From the NCBI GenBank assembly GCA_916610825.1, contig OU744446.1:17887131-17951130 (forward strand): 64,000 nucleotides of DNA, read 5' to 3'. Below are positions 1 through 12,067 of this stretch, piece after piece (the first letter of the stretch is position 1; each line of letters opens with the position of its first letter). A program made the translations under genes and the position numbers. This stretch comes from Haliclystus octoradiatus (Eukaryota; Cnidaria; Staurozoa; Stauromedusae; Haliclystidae). A model generated the notes under the pieces. That model made no database searches. It was not told the DNA's origin and was given only the letters and a program-made list of their open reading frames with translations.

Positions 1-69
1 GTGATTTTGTCAAATGTCGATATTTTAGATAAAAATTACTCCATGTGGTATATACATCTTTAATAAACT

Positions 70-2442
70 ATGAAAATCAATTTCAGTGAAAGTTTTGATC
101 AAAAACTTCATTTAATCTTCAAAAAGTTTTTGTACACAAATGGCATATTTCCAAAAAGTGTACACATCTTATGTACCATGCGATTTTGTCAAATGTCGAT
201 ATTTCAGATAAAAATTACTCCATGTAATAAATACATCTTTAATAAACTATGGAATTCAATTTCAGTGAAAGTTTTGATCAAAAACTTCATTTAATCTTCA
301 AAAAGTATTTGTACACAAATGGCATATTTCCAAAAATTGTACACATCTTATGTACCATGCGATTTTGTCAAATGTCGATATTTCAGATAAAAATTACTCC
401 ATGTGATATATAGATCTTTAATAAAATATGAAAATCAATTTCAGTGAAAGTTTTGATCAAAAACTTCATTTAATCTTCAAAAAGTTTTTGTACACAAATG
501 GCATATTTCCAAAAATTGTACACATCTTATGTGCCATGCTATTTTGTCAAATGTCGATATTTCAGATAAAAATTACTCCAAGTGATAAATACATCTTTAA
601 TAAACAATTGAATTCAATTTCAGCGAAAGTTTTGATCAAAAACTTCATTTAATCTTCAAAAAGTTTTTGTACACAAATGGCATATTTCCAAAAATTGTAC
701 ACATCTTATGTACCATGCGATTTTGTCAAATGTCGATATTTCAGATAAAAATTACTCCATGTGATAAATAGATCTTTAATAAACTATGGAATTCAATTTC
801 AGCGAAAGTGTTGATCAAAAACTTCATTTAATCTTCAAAAAGTTTTTGTACACAAATGGCATATTTCCAAAAATTGTACACATCTTACGTACCATGCGAT
901 TTTGTCAAATGTCGATATTTCAGATAAAAATTACTCCATGTGATAAATACATCTTTAATAAACTATGAAAATCAATTTCAGTGAAAGTTTTGATCAAAAA
1001 CTTCATTTAATCTTCAAAAAGTTTTTGTACACAAATGGCATATTTTCAAAAATTGTACACATCTTACGTACCATGCGATTTTGTCAAATGTCGATATTTC
1101 AGATAAAAATTAATCCATGTGATAAATACATCTTTAATAAACAATGGAATTCAATTTCAGCGAAAGTTTTGATCAAAAACTTCATTTAATCTTCAAAAAG
1201 TTTTTGTACACAAATGGCATATTTCCAAAAATTGTACACATCTTACGTACCATGCGATTTTGTCAAATGTCGATATTTCAGATAAAAATTACTCCATGTG
1301 ATATATAGATCTTTAATAAAATATGAAAATCAATTTCAGTGAAAGTTTTGATCAAAAACTTCATTTAATCTTCAAAAAGTTTTTGTACACAAATGGCATA
1401 TTTTCAAAAATTGTACACATCTTACGTGCCATGCTATTTTGTCAAATGTCGATATTTCAGATAAAAATTACTCCAAGTGATAAATACATCTTTAATAAAC
1501 AATTGAATTCAATTTCAGCGAAAGTTTTGATCAAAAACTTCATTTAATCTTCAAAAAGTTTTTGTACACAAATGGCATATTTCCAAAAATTGTACACATC
1601 TTATGTACCATGCAATTTTGTCAAATGTCGATATTTCAGATAAAAATTACTCCATGTGATATATAGATCTTTAATAAAATATGAAAATCAATTTCAGTGA
1701 AAGTTTTGATCAAAAACTTCATTTAATCTTCAAAAAGTTTTTGTACACAAATGGCATATTTCCAAAAATTGTACACATCTTATGTACCATGCGATTTTGT
1801 CAAATGTCGATATTTCAGATAAAAATTACTCCATGTGATAAATACATCTTTAATAAACTATGAAAATCAATTTCAGTGAAAGTTTTGATCAAAAACTTCA
1901 TTTAATCTTCAAAAAGTTTTTGTACACAAATGGCATATTTCCAAAAAGTGTACACATCTTATGTACCATGCAATTTTGTCAAATGTCGATATTTCAGATA
2001 AAAATTACTCCATGTGGTATATACATCTTTAATAAACTATGAAAATCAATTTCAGTGAAAGTTTTGATCAAAAACTTCATTTAATCTTCAAAAAGTTTTT
2101 GTACACAAATGGCATATTATCAAAAATTGTACTCATCTTACGTACCATGCGATTTTGTCAAATGTCGATATTTCAGATAAAAATTACTCCATGTGGTATA
2201 TACATCTTTAATAAACTATGAAAATCAATTTCAGTGAAAGTTTTGATCAAAAACTTCATTTAATCTTCAAAAAGTTTTTGTACACAAATGGCATATTTCC
2301 AAAAAGTGTACACATCTTATGTACCATGCGATTTTGTCAAATGTCGATATTTCAGATAAAAATTACTCCATGTAATAAATACATCTTTAATAAACTATGG
2401 AATTCAATTTCAGCAAAAGTTTTGATCAAAAACTTCATTTAA
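70..2442. repeat. Higher-order block, copy A (26-monomer offset)
   Basis: The ordered series of subtype monomers starting at 70, 428, 786, 965, 1323, 1681, 1860, 2039 and 2218 recurs from 4724. The first five recur exactly 4,654 bp (26 x 179) later. The remaining four recur 5,012 bp (28 x 179) later, because copy B has two extra monomers near 5,977-6,334. Diagnostic changes such as TACTCCAAGTG, AATTAATCC and TATTATCAAAAATTGTACTC keep their order. Confidence 0.85.
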
Positions 2443-4723
2443 TCTTCAAAAAGTTTTTGTACACAAATGGCATATTTCCAAAAAGTGTACACATCTTATG
2501 TACCATGCGATTTTGTCAAATGTCGATATTTCAGATAAAAATTACTCCATGTGATAAATACATCTTTAATAAACTATGAAAATCAATTTCAGTGAAAGTT
2601 TTGATCAAAAACTTCATTTAATCTTCAAAAAGTTTTTGTACACAAATGGCATATTTCCAAAAATTGTACACATCTTACGTACCATGCGATTTTGTCAAAT
2701 GTCGATATTTCAGATAAAAATTACTCCATGTGATAAGTACATCTTTAATAAACAATGGAATTCAATTTCAGCGAAAGTTTTGATCAAAAACTTCATTTAA
2801 TCTTCAAAAAGTTTTTGTACACAAATGGCATATTTTCAAAAATTGTACACATCTTATGTACCATGCGATTTTGTCAAATGTCGATATTTCAGATAAAAAT
2901 TACTCCATGTGATAAATACATCTTTAATAAACTATGAAAATCAATTTCAGTGAAAGTTTTGATCAAAAACTTCATTTAATCTTCAAAAAGTTTTTGTACA
3001 CAAATGGCATATTTCCAAAAAGTGTACACATCTTATGTACCATGCGATTTAGTCAAATGTCGATATTTCAGATAAAAATTACTCCATGTGGTATATACAT
3101 CTTTAATAAACTATGAAAATCAATTTCAGTGAAAGTTTTGATCAAAAACTTCATTTAATCTTCAAAAAGTTTTTGTACACAAATGGCATATTTCCAAAAA
3201 GTGTACACATCTTATGTACCATGCGATTTTGTCAAATGTCGATATTTCAGATAAAAATTACTCCATGTGGTATATACATCTTTAATAAACTATGAAAATC
3301 AATTTCAGTGAAAGTTTTGATCAAAAACTTCATTTAATCTTCAAAAAGTTTTTGTACACAAATGGCATATTTCCAAAAAGTGTACACATCTTATGTACCA
3401 TGCGATTTTGTCAAATGTCGATATTTCAGATAAAAATTACTCCATGTAATAAATACATCTTTAATAAACTATGGAATTCAATTTCAGCAAAAGTTTTGAT
3501 CAAAAACTTCATTTAATCTTCAAAAAGTTTTTGTACACAAATGGCATATTTCCAAAAAGTGTACACATCTTATGTACCATGCGATTTTGTCAAATGTCGA
3601 TATTTCAGATAAAAATTAATCCATGTGATAAATACATCTTTAATAAACAATGGAATTCAATTTCAGCGAAAGTTTTGATCAAAAACTTCATTTAATCTTC
3701 AAAAAGTTTTTGTACACAAATGGCATATTTCCAAAAATTGTACACATCTTACGTACCATGCGATTTTGTCAAATGTCGATATTTCAGATAAAAATTACTA
3801 CATGTGATATATAGATCTTTAATAAAATATGAAAATCAATTTCAGTGAAAGTTTTGATCAAAAACTTCATTTAATCTTCAAAAAGTTTTTGTACACAAAT
3901 GGCATATTTTCAAAAATTGTACACATCTTACGTGCCATGCTATTTTGTCAAATGTCGATATTTCAGATAAAAATTACTCCAAGTGATAAATACATCTTTA
4001 ATAAACAATTGAATTCAATTTCAGCGAAAGTTTTGATCAAAAACTTCATTTAATCTTCAAAAAGTTTTTGTACACAAATGGCATATTTCCAAAAATTGTA
4101 CACATCTTATGTACCATGCAATTTTGTCAAATGTCGATATTTCAGATAAAAATTACTCCATGTGATATATAGATCTTTAATAAAATATGAAAATCAATTT
4201 CAGTGAAAGTTTTGATCAAAAACTTCATTTAATCTTCAAAAAGTTTTTGTACACAAATGGCATATTTCCAAAAATTGTACACATCTTATGTACCATGCGA
4301 TTTTGTCAAATGTCGATATTTCAGATAAAAATTACTCCATGTGATAAATACATCTTTAATAAACTATGAAAATCAATTTCAGTGAAAGTTTTGATCAAAA
4401 ACTTCATTTAATCTTCAAAAAGTTTTTGTACACAAATGGCATATTTCCAAAAAGTGTACACATCTTATGTACCATGCGATTTTGTCAAATGTCGATATTT
4501 CAGATAAAAATTACTCCATGTGATAAATACATCTTTAATAAACTATGAAAATCAATTTCAGTGAAAGTTTTGATCAAAAACTTCATTTAATCTTCAAAAA
4601 GTTTTTGTACACAAATGGCATATTATCAAAAATTGTACTCATCTTACGTACCATGTGATTTTGTCAAATGTCGATATTTCAGATAAAAATTACTCCATGT
4701 GGTATATACATCTTTAATAAACT

Positions 4724-7454
4724 ATGAAAATCAATTTCAGTGAAAGTTTTGATCAAAAACTTCATTTAATCTTCAAAAAGTTTTTGTACACAAATGGCAT
4801 ATTTCCAAAAAGTGTACACATCTTATGTACCATGCGATTTTGTCAAATGTCGATATTTCAGATAAAAATTACTCCATGTAATAAATACATCTTTAATAAA
4901 CTATGGAATTCAATTTCAGCGAAAGTTTTGATCAAAAACTTCATTTAATCTTCAAAAAGTTTTTGTACACAAATGGCATATTTCCAAAAATTGTACACAT
5001 CTTATGTACCATGCGATTTTGTCAAATGTCGATATTTCAGATAAAAATTACTCCATGTGATATATAGATCTTTAATAAAATATGAAAATCAATTTCAGTG
5101 AAAGTTTTGATCAAAAACTTCATTTAATCTTCAAAAAGTTTTTGTACACAAATGGCATATTTCCAAAAATTGTACACATCTTATGTGCCATGCTATTTTG
5201 TCAAATGTCGATATTTCAGATAAAAATTACTCCAAGTGATAAATACATCTTTAATAAACAATTGAATTCAATTTCAGCGAAAGTTTTGATCAAAAACTTC
5301 ATTTAATCTTCAAAAAGTTTTTGTACACAAATGGCATATTTCCAAAAATTGTACACATCTTATGTACCATGCGATTTTGTCAAATGTCGATATTTCAGAT
5401 AAAAATTACTCCATGTGATAAATAGATCTTTAATAAACTATGGAATTCAATTTCAGCGAAAGTGTTGATCAAAAACTTCATTTGATCTTCAAAAAGTTTT
5501 TGTACACAAATGGCATATTTCCAAAAATTGTACACATCTTACGTACCATGCGATTTTGTCAAATGTCGATATTTCAGATAAAAATTACTCCATGTGATAA
5601 ATACATCTTTAATAAACTATGAAAATCAATTTCAGTGAAAGTTTTGATCAAAAACTTCATTTAATCTTCAAAAAGTTTTTGTACACAAATGGCATATTTT
5701 CAAAAATTGTACACATCTTACGTACCATGCGATTTTGTCAAATGTCGATATTTCAGATAAAAATTAATCCATGTGATAAATACATCTTTAATAAACAATG
5801 GAATTCAATTTCAGCGAAAGTTTTGATCAAAAACTTCATTTAATCTTCAAAAAGTTTTTGTACACAAATGGCATATTTCCAAAAATTGTACACATCTTAC
5901 GTACCATGCGATTTTGTCAAATGTCGATATTTCAGATAAAAATTACTCCATGTGATATATAGATCTTTAATAAAATATGAAAATCAATTTCAGTGAAAGT
6001 TTTGATCAAAAACTTCATTTAATCTTCAAAAAGTTTTTGTACACAAATGGCATATTTTCAAAAATTGTACACATCTTACGTGCCATGCTATTTTGTCAAA
6101 TGTCGATATTTCAGATAAAAATTACTCCAAGTGATAAATACATCTTTAATAAACAATGGAATTCAATTTCAGCGAAAGTTTTGATCAAAAACTTCATTTA
6201 ATCTTCAAAAAGTTTTTGTACACAAATGGCATATTTCCAAAAATTGTACACATCTTACGTACCATGCGATTTTGTCAAATGTCGATATTTCAGATAAAAA
6301 TTACTCCGTGTGATATATAGATCTTTAATAAAATATGAAAATCAATTTCAGTGAAAGTTTTGATCAAAAACTTCATTTAATCTTCAAAAAGTTTTTGTAC
6401 ACAAATGGCATATTTTCAAAAATTGTACACATCTTACGTGCCATGCTATTTTGTCAAATGTCGATATTTCAGATAAAAATTACTCCAAGTGATAAATACA
6501 TCTTTAATAAACAATTGAATTCAATTTCAGCGAAAGTTTTGATCAAAAACTTCATTTAATCTTCAAAAAGTTTTTGTACACAAATGGCATATTTCCAAAA
6601 ATTGTACACATCTTATGTACCATGCAATTTTGTCAAATGTCGATATTTCAGATAAAAATTACTCCATGTGACATATAGATCTTTAATAAAATATGAAAAT
6701 CAATTTCAGTGAAAGTTTTGATCAAAAACTTCATTTAATCTTCAAAAAGTTTTTGTACACAAATGGCATATTTCCAAAAATTGTACACATCTTATGTACC
6801 ATGCGATTTTGTCAAATGTCGATATTTCAGATAAAAATTACTCCATGTGATAAATACATCTTTAATAAACTATGAAAATCAATTTCAGTGAAAGTTTTGA
6901 TCAAAAACTTCATTTAATCTTCAAAAAGTTTTTGTACACAAATGGCATATTTCCAAAAAGTGTACACATCTTATGTACCATGCGATTTTGTCAAATGTCG
7001 ATATTTCAGATAAAAATTACTCCATGTGGTATATACATCTTTAATAAACTATGAAAATCAATTTCAGTGAAAGTTTTGATCAAAAACTTCATTTAATCTT
7101 CAAAAAGTTTTTGTACACAAATGGCATATTATCAAAAATTGTACTCATCTTACGTACCATGCGATTTTGTCAAATGTCGATATTTCAGATAAAAATTACT
7201 CCATGTGGTATATACATCTTTAATAAACTATGAAAATCAATTTCAGTGAAAGTTTTGATCAAAAACTTCATTTAATCTTCAAAAAGTTTTTGTACACAAA
7301 TGGCATATTTCCAAAAAGTGTACACATCTTATGTACCATGCGATTTTGTCAAATGTCGATATTTCAGATAAAAATTACTCCATGTAATAAATACATCTTT
7401 AATAAACTATGGAATTCAATTTCAGCAAAAGTTTTGATCAAAAACTTCATTTAA
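4724..7454. repeat. Higher-order block, copy B
   Basis: Second copy of the monomer series seen at 70-2442, expanded internally by two monomers (358 bp). A further related copy runs through about 43,044-45,416 with the same subtype order. The expansion by a whole number of monomers fits unequal exchange or local tandem duplication. Confidence 0.83.
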
Positions 7455-10400
7455 TCTTCAAAAAGTTTTTGTACACAAATGGCATATTTCCAAAAAGTGT
7501 ACACATCTTATGTACCATGCGATTTTGTCAAATGTCGATATTTCAGATAAAAATTACTCCATGTAATAAATAGATCTTTAATAAACTATGGAATTCAATT
7601 TCAGCGAAAGTGTTGATCAAAAACTTCATTTAATCTTCAAAAAGTTTTTGTACACAAATGGCATATTTCCAAAAATTGTACACATCTTACGTACCATGCG
7701 ATTTTGTCAAATGTCGATATTTCAGATAAAAATTACTCCATGTAATAAATACATCTTTAATAAACCATGGAATTCAATTTCAGCGAAAGTTTTGATCAAA
7801 AACTTCATTTAATCTTCAAAAAGTTTTTGTACACAAATGGCATATTTCCAAAAATTGTACACATCTTATGTACCATGCAATTTTGTCAAATGTCGATATT
7901 TCAGATAAAAATTACTCCATGTGATAAATACATCTTTAATAAACTATGAAAATCAATTTCAGTGAAAGTTTTGATCAAAAACTTCATTTAATCTTCAAAA
8001 AGTATTTGTACACAAATGGCATATTTCCAAAAATTGTACACATCTTACGTACCATGCGATTTTGTCAAATGTCGATATTTCAGATAAAAATTACTCCATG
8101 TGATAAGTACATCTTTAATAAACAATGGAATTCAATTTCAGCGAAAGTTTTGATCAAAAACCTCATTTAATCTTCAAAAAGTTTTTGTACACAAATGGCA
8201 TATTTTCAAAAATTGTACACATCTTATGTACCATGCGATTTTGTCAAATGTCGATATTTCAGATAAAAATTACTCCATGTGATAAATACATCTTTAATAA
8301 ACTATGAAAATCAATTTCAGTGAAAGTTTTGATCAAAAACTTCATTTAATCTTCAAAAAGTTTTTGTACACAAATGGCATATTTCCAAAAAGTGTACACA
8401 TCTTATGTACCATGCGATTTAGTCAAATGTCGATATTTCAGATAAAAATTACTCCATGTGGTATATACATCTTTAATAAACTATGAAAATCAATTTCAGT
8501 GAAAGTTTTGATCAAAAACTTCATTTAATCTTCAAAAAGTTTTTGTACACAAATGGCATATTTCCAAAAAGTGTACACATCTTATGTACCATGCGATTTT
8601 GTCAAATGTCGATATTTCAGATAAAAATTACTCCATGTGGTATATACATCTTTAATAAACTATGAAAATCAATTTCAGTGAAAGTTTTGATCAAAAACTT
8701 CATTTAATCTTCAAAAAGTTTTTGTACACAAATGGCATATTTCCAAAAAGTGTACACATCTTATGTACCATGCGATTTTGTCAAATGTCGATATTTCAGA
8801 TAAAAATTACTCCATGTAATAAATACATCTTTAATAAACTATGGAATTCAATTTCAGCAAAAGTTTTGATCAAAAACTTCATTTAATCTTCAAAAAGTTT
8901 TTGTACACAAATGGCATATTTCCAAAAAGTGTACACATCTTATGTACCATGCGATTTTGGCAAATGTCGATATTTCAGATAAAAATTACTCCATGTAATA
9001 AATAGATCTTTAATAAACTATGGAATTCAATTTCAGCGAAAGTGTTGATCAAAAACTTCATTTAATCTTCAAAAAGTTTTTGTACACAAATGGCATATTT
9101 CCAAAAATTGTACACATCTTACGTACCATGCGATTTTGTCAAATGTCGATATTTCAGATAAAAATTACTCCATGTAATAAATACATCTTTAATAAACCAT
9201 GGAATTCAATTTCAGCGAAAGTTTTGATCAAAAACTTCATTTAATCTTCAAAAAGTTTTTGTACACAAATGGCATATTTCCAAAAATTGTACACATCTTA
9301 TGTACCATGCAATTTTGTCAAATGTCGATATTTCAGATAAAAATTACTCCATGTGATAAATACATCTTTAATAAACTATGAAAATCAATTTCAGTGAAAG
9401 TTTTGATCAAAAACTTCATTTAATCTTCAAAAAGTATTTGTACACAAATGGCATATTTCCAAAAATTGTACACATCTTACGTACCATGCGATTTTGTCAA
9501 ATGTCGATATTTCAGATAAAAATTACTCCATGTGGTATATACATCTTTAATAAACTATGAAAATCAATTTCAGTGAAAGTTTTGATCAAAAACTTCATTT
9601 AATCTTCAAAAAGTTTTTGTACACAAATGGCATATTTCCAAAAAGTGTACACATCTTATGTACCATGCGATTTTGTCAAATGTCGATATTTCAGATAAAA
9701 ATTACTCCATGTAATAAATACATCTTTAATAAACTATGGAATTCAATTTCAGCAAAAGTTTTGATCAAAAACTTCATTTAATCTTCAAAAAGTTTTTGTA
9801 CACAAATGGCATATTTCCAAAAAGTGTACACATCTTATGTACCATGCGATTTTGTCAAATGTCGATATTTCAGATAAAAATTACTCCATGTAATAAATAG
9901 ATCTTTAATAAACTATGGAATTCAATTTCAGCGAAAGTGTTGATCAAAAACTTCATTTAATCTTCAAAAAGTTTTTGTACACAAATGGCATATTTCCAAA
10001 AATTGTACACATCTTACGTACCATGCGATTTTGTCAAATGTCGATATTTCAGATAAAAATTACTCCATGTAATAAATACATCTTTAATAAACCATGGAAT
10101 TCAATTTCAGCGAAAGTTTTGATCAAAAACTTCATTTAATCTTCAAAAAGTTTTTGTACACAAATGGCATATTTCCAAAAATTGTACACATCTTATGTAC
10201 CATGCAATTTTGTCAAATGTCGATATTTCAGATAAAAATTACTCCATGTGATAAATACATCTTTAATAAACTATGAAAATCAATTTCAGTGAAAGTTTTG
10301 ATCAAAAACTTCATTTAATCTTCAAAAAGTATTTGTACACAAATGGCATATTTCCAAAAATTGTACACATCTTACGTACCATGCGATTTTGTCAAATGTC

Positions 10401-11627
10401 GATATTTCAGATAAAAATTACTCCATGTGATAAGTACATCTTTAATAAACAATGGAATTCAATTTCAGCGAAAGTTTTGATCAAAAACTTCATTTAATCT
10501 TCAAAAAGTTTTTGTACACAAATGGCATATTTTCAAAAATTGTACACATCTTATGTACCATGCGATTTTGTCAAATGTCGATATTTCAGATAAAAATTAC
10601 TCCATGTGATAAATACATCTTTAATAAATCTATGAAAATCAATTTCAGTGAAAGTTTTGATCAAAAACTTCATTTAATCTTCAAAAAGTTTTTGTACACA
10701 AATGGCATATTTCCAAAAAGTGTACACATCTTATGTACCATGCGATTTAGTCAAATGTCGATATTTCAGATAAAAATTACTCCATGTGGTATATACATCT
10801 TTAATAAACTATGAAAATCAATTTCAGTGAAAGTTTTGATCAAAAACTTCATTTAATCTTCAAAAGTTTTTGTACACAAATGGCATATTTCCAAAAAGTG
10901 TACACATCTTATGTACCATGCGATTTTGTCAAATGTCGATATTTCAGATAAAAATTACTCCATGTGGTATATACATCTTTAATAAACTATGAAAATCAAT
11001 TTCAGTGAAAGTTTTGATCAAAAACTTCATTTAATCTTCAAAAAGTTTTTGTACACAAATGGCATATTTCCAAAAAGTGTACACATCTTATGTACCATGC
11101 GATTTTGTCAAATGTCGATATTTCAGATAAAAATTACTCCATGTAATAAATACATCTTTAATAAACTATGGAATTCAATTTCAGCAAAAGTTTTGATCAA
11201 AAACTTCATTTAATCTTCAAAAAGTTTTTGTACACAAATGGCATATTTCCAAAAAGTGTACACATCTTATGTACCATGCGATTTTGTCAAATGTCGATAT
11301 TTCAGATAAAAATTACTCCATGTAATAAATAGATCTTTAATAAACTATGGAATTCAATTTCAGCGAAAGTGTTGATCAAAAACTTCATTTAATCTTCAAA
11401 AAGTTTTTGTACACAAATGGCATATTTCCAAAAATTGTACACATCTTACGTACCATGCGATTTTGTCAAATGTTGATATTTCAGATAAAAATTACTCCAT
11501 GTAATAAATACATCTTTAATAAACCATGGAATTCAATTTCAGCGAAAGTTTTGATCAAAAACTTCATTTAATCTTCAAAAAGTTTTTGTACACAAATGGC
11601 ATATTTCCAAAAATTGTACACATCTTA

Positions 11628-11632
11628 TGTAC
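11628..11632. repeat. 5-bp target site duplication, left (TGTAC)
   Basis: The satellite sequence reads TTATGTAC up to the element. TGTAC is repeated directly after the other LTR at 18,269-18,273, where the satellite resumes with TGTACCATGC. Removing the element and one copy restores an ordinary monomer. A 5-bp duplication is usual for BEL/Pao integration. Confidence 0.95.
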
Positions 11633-11997
11633 TGTTTTGCCAATTTTGAAAATCCTTATTCACATATTAATTGACTTCTTATTTGAGTATGAGGGTTCGA
11701 ATACGGGGTCGAATACAAACACACGGACGATTCATAAGTTCATAACAATTTATTTCGTAATCATCTCATGTTTCAATATATATAATTTCTAAAATGTTGT
11801 ATGATTTCGTTTCGAATGTAGCTTCTCATGCTGAAGTTTCTGAATTAGTCTAGGCTTTTCTAAAGGTATATTTTGCTTACATAATCAAAATTATTTTAAA
11901 TATTTCGCAAGCTATAAAAATAACATAATGACGTAAATCAACACAAATAACATGACGTTTATATTAAAAAAATGGCGGATATAAGATTAATCGATCA
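11633..11997 (-). repeat. 3' LTR of BEL/Pao element
   Basis: A 365-bp copy of the LTR at 17,904-18,268 with one visible difference. Its plus-strand ends are TGTTTTGCC and AATCGATCA. On the transcribed strand it carries an AATAAA at 11,749-11,754 that could serve as the polyadenylation signal. Confidence 0.97.
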
Positions 11998-12006
11998 CTC
12001 CCCCTT
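11998..12006 (-). promoter_or_regulatory. Polypurine tract (plus-strand primer)
   Basis: On the minus strand AAGGGGGAG lies immediately upstream of the 3' LTR, where plus-strand DNA synthesis is primed in LTR retrotransposons. The position and purine run are diagnostic; the exact primer ends are inferred. Confidence 0.85.
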
Positions 12007-12067
12007 AGTGAGAAGTTTAATTTAACAAATTTTGAACGATAGATGAGATCAATCTTTATTCATATAA

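Larger units (their letters stand above)
1..11632. repeat. 179-bp satellite array, segment 1 (about 65 monomers)
   Basis: Head-to-tail tandem copies of a 179-bp AT-rich monomer, all in the same orientation, already under way at base 1. If the monomer is started at its ATGAAAATC or ATGGAATTC, the landmarks are: the palindrome TTTTGATCAAAA at monomer positions 24-35, TTGTACACA at 61-69 and again at 89-97, GTCGATATTTCAG at about 116-128, and AATAAA near the end. Subtypes differ by linked changes: AAAATC with GTGAAAG versus GAATTC with GCGAAAG; CCAAAAAGTG, CCAAAAATTG, TTCAAAAATTG or TATCAAAAATTG; and CCATGTGATAAAT, CCATGTGGTATAT, CCATGTAATAAAT or CCAAGTGATAAAT. Rare one-base indels occur, for example a lost A near 10,863 and an extra T near 10,629. 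The segment ends where the BEL/Pao element inserts, inside TATGTACCATG. I do not recognise the family. Confidence 0.97.

Noticed and set aside
10452-10814. 120-codon frame spanning two monomers (also at 19,957-20,319)
   Set aside because: It results from a one-base insertion that joins two satellite frames. It is useful as a duplication marker, not a gene.
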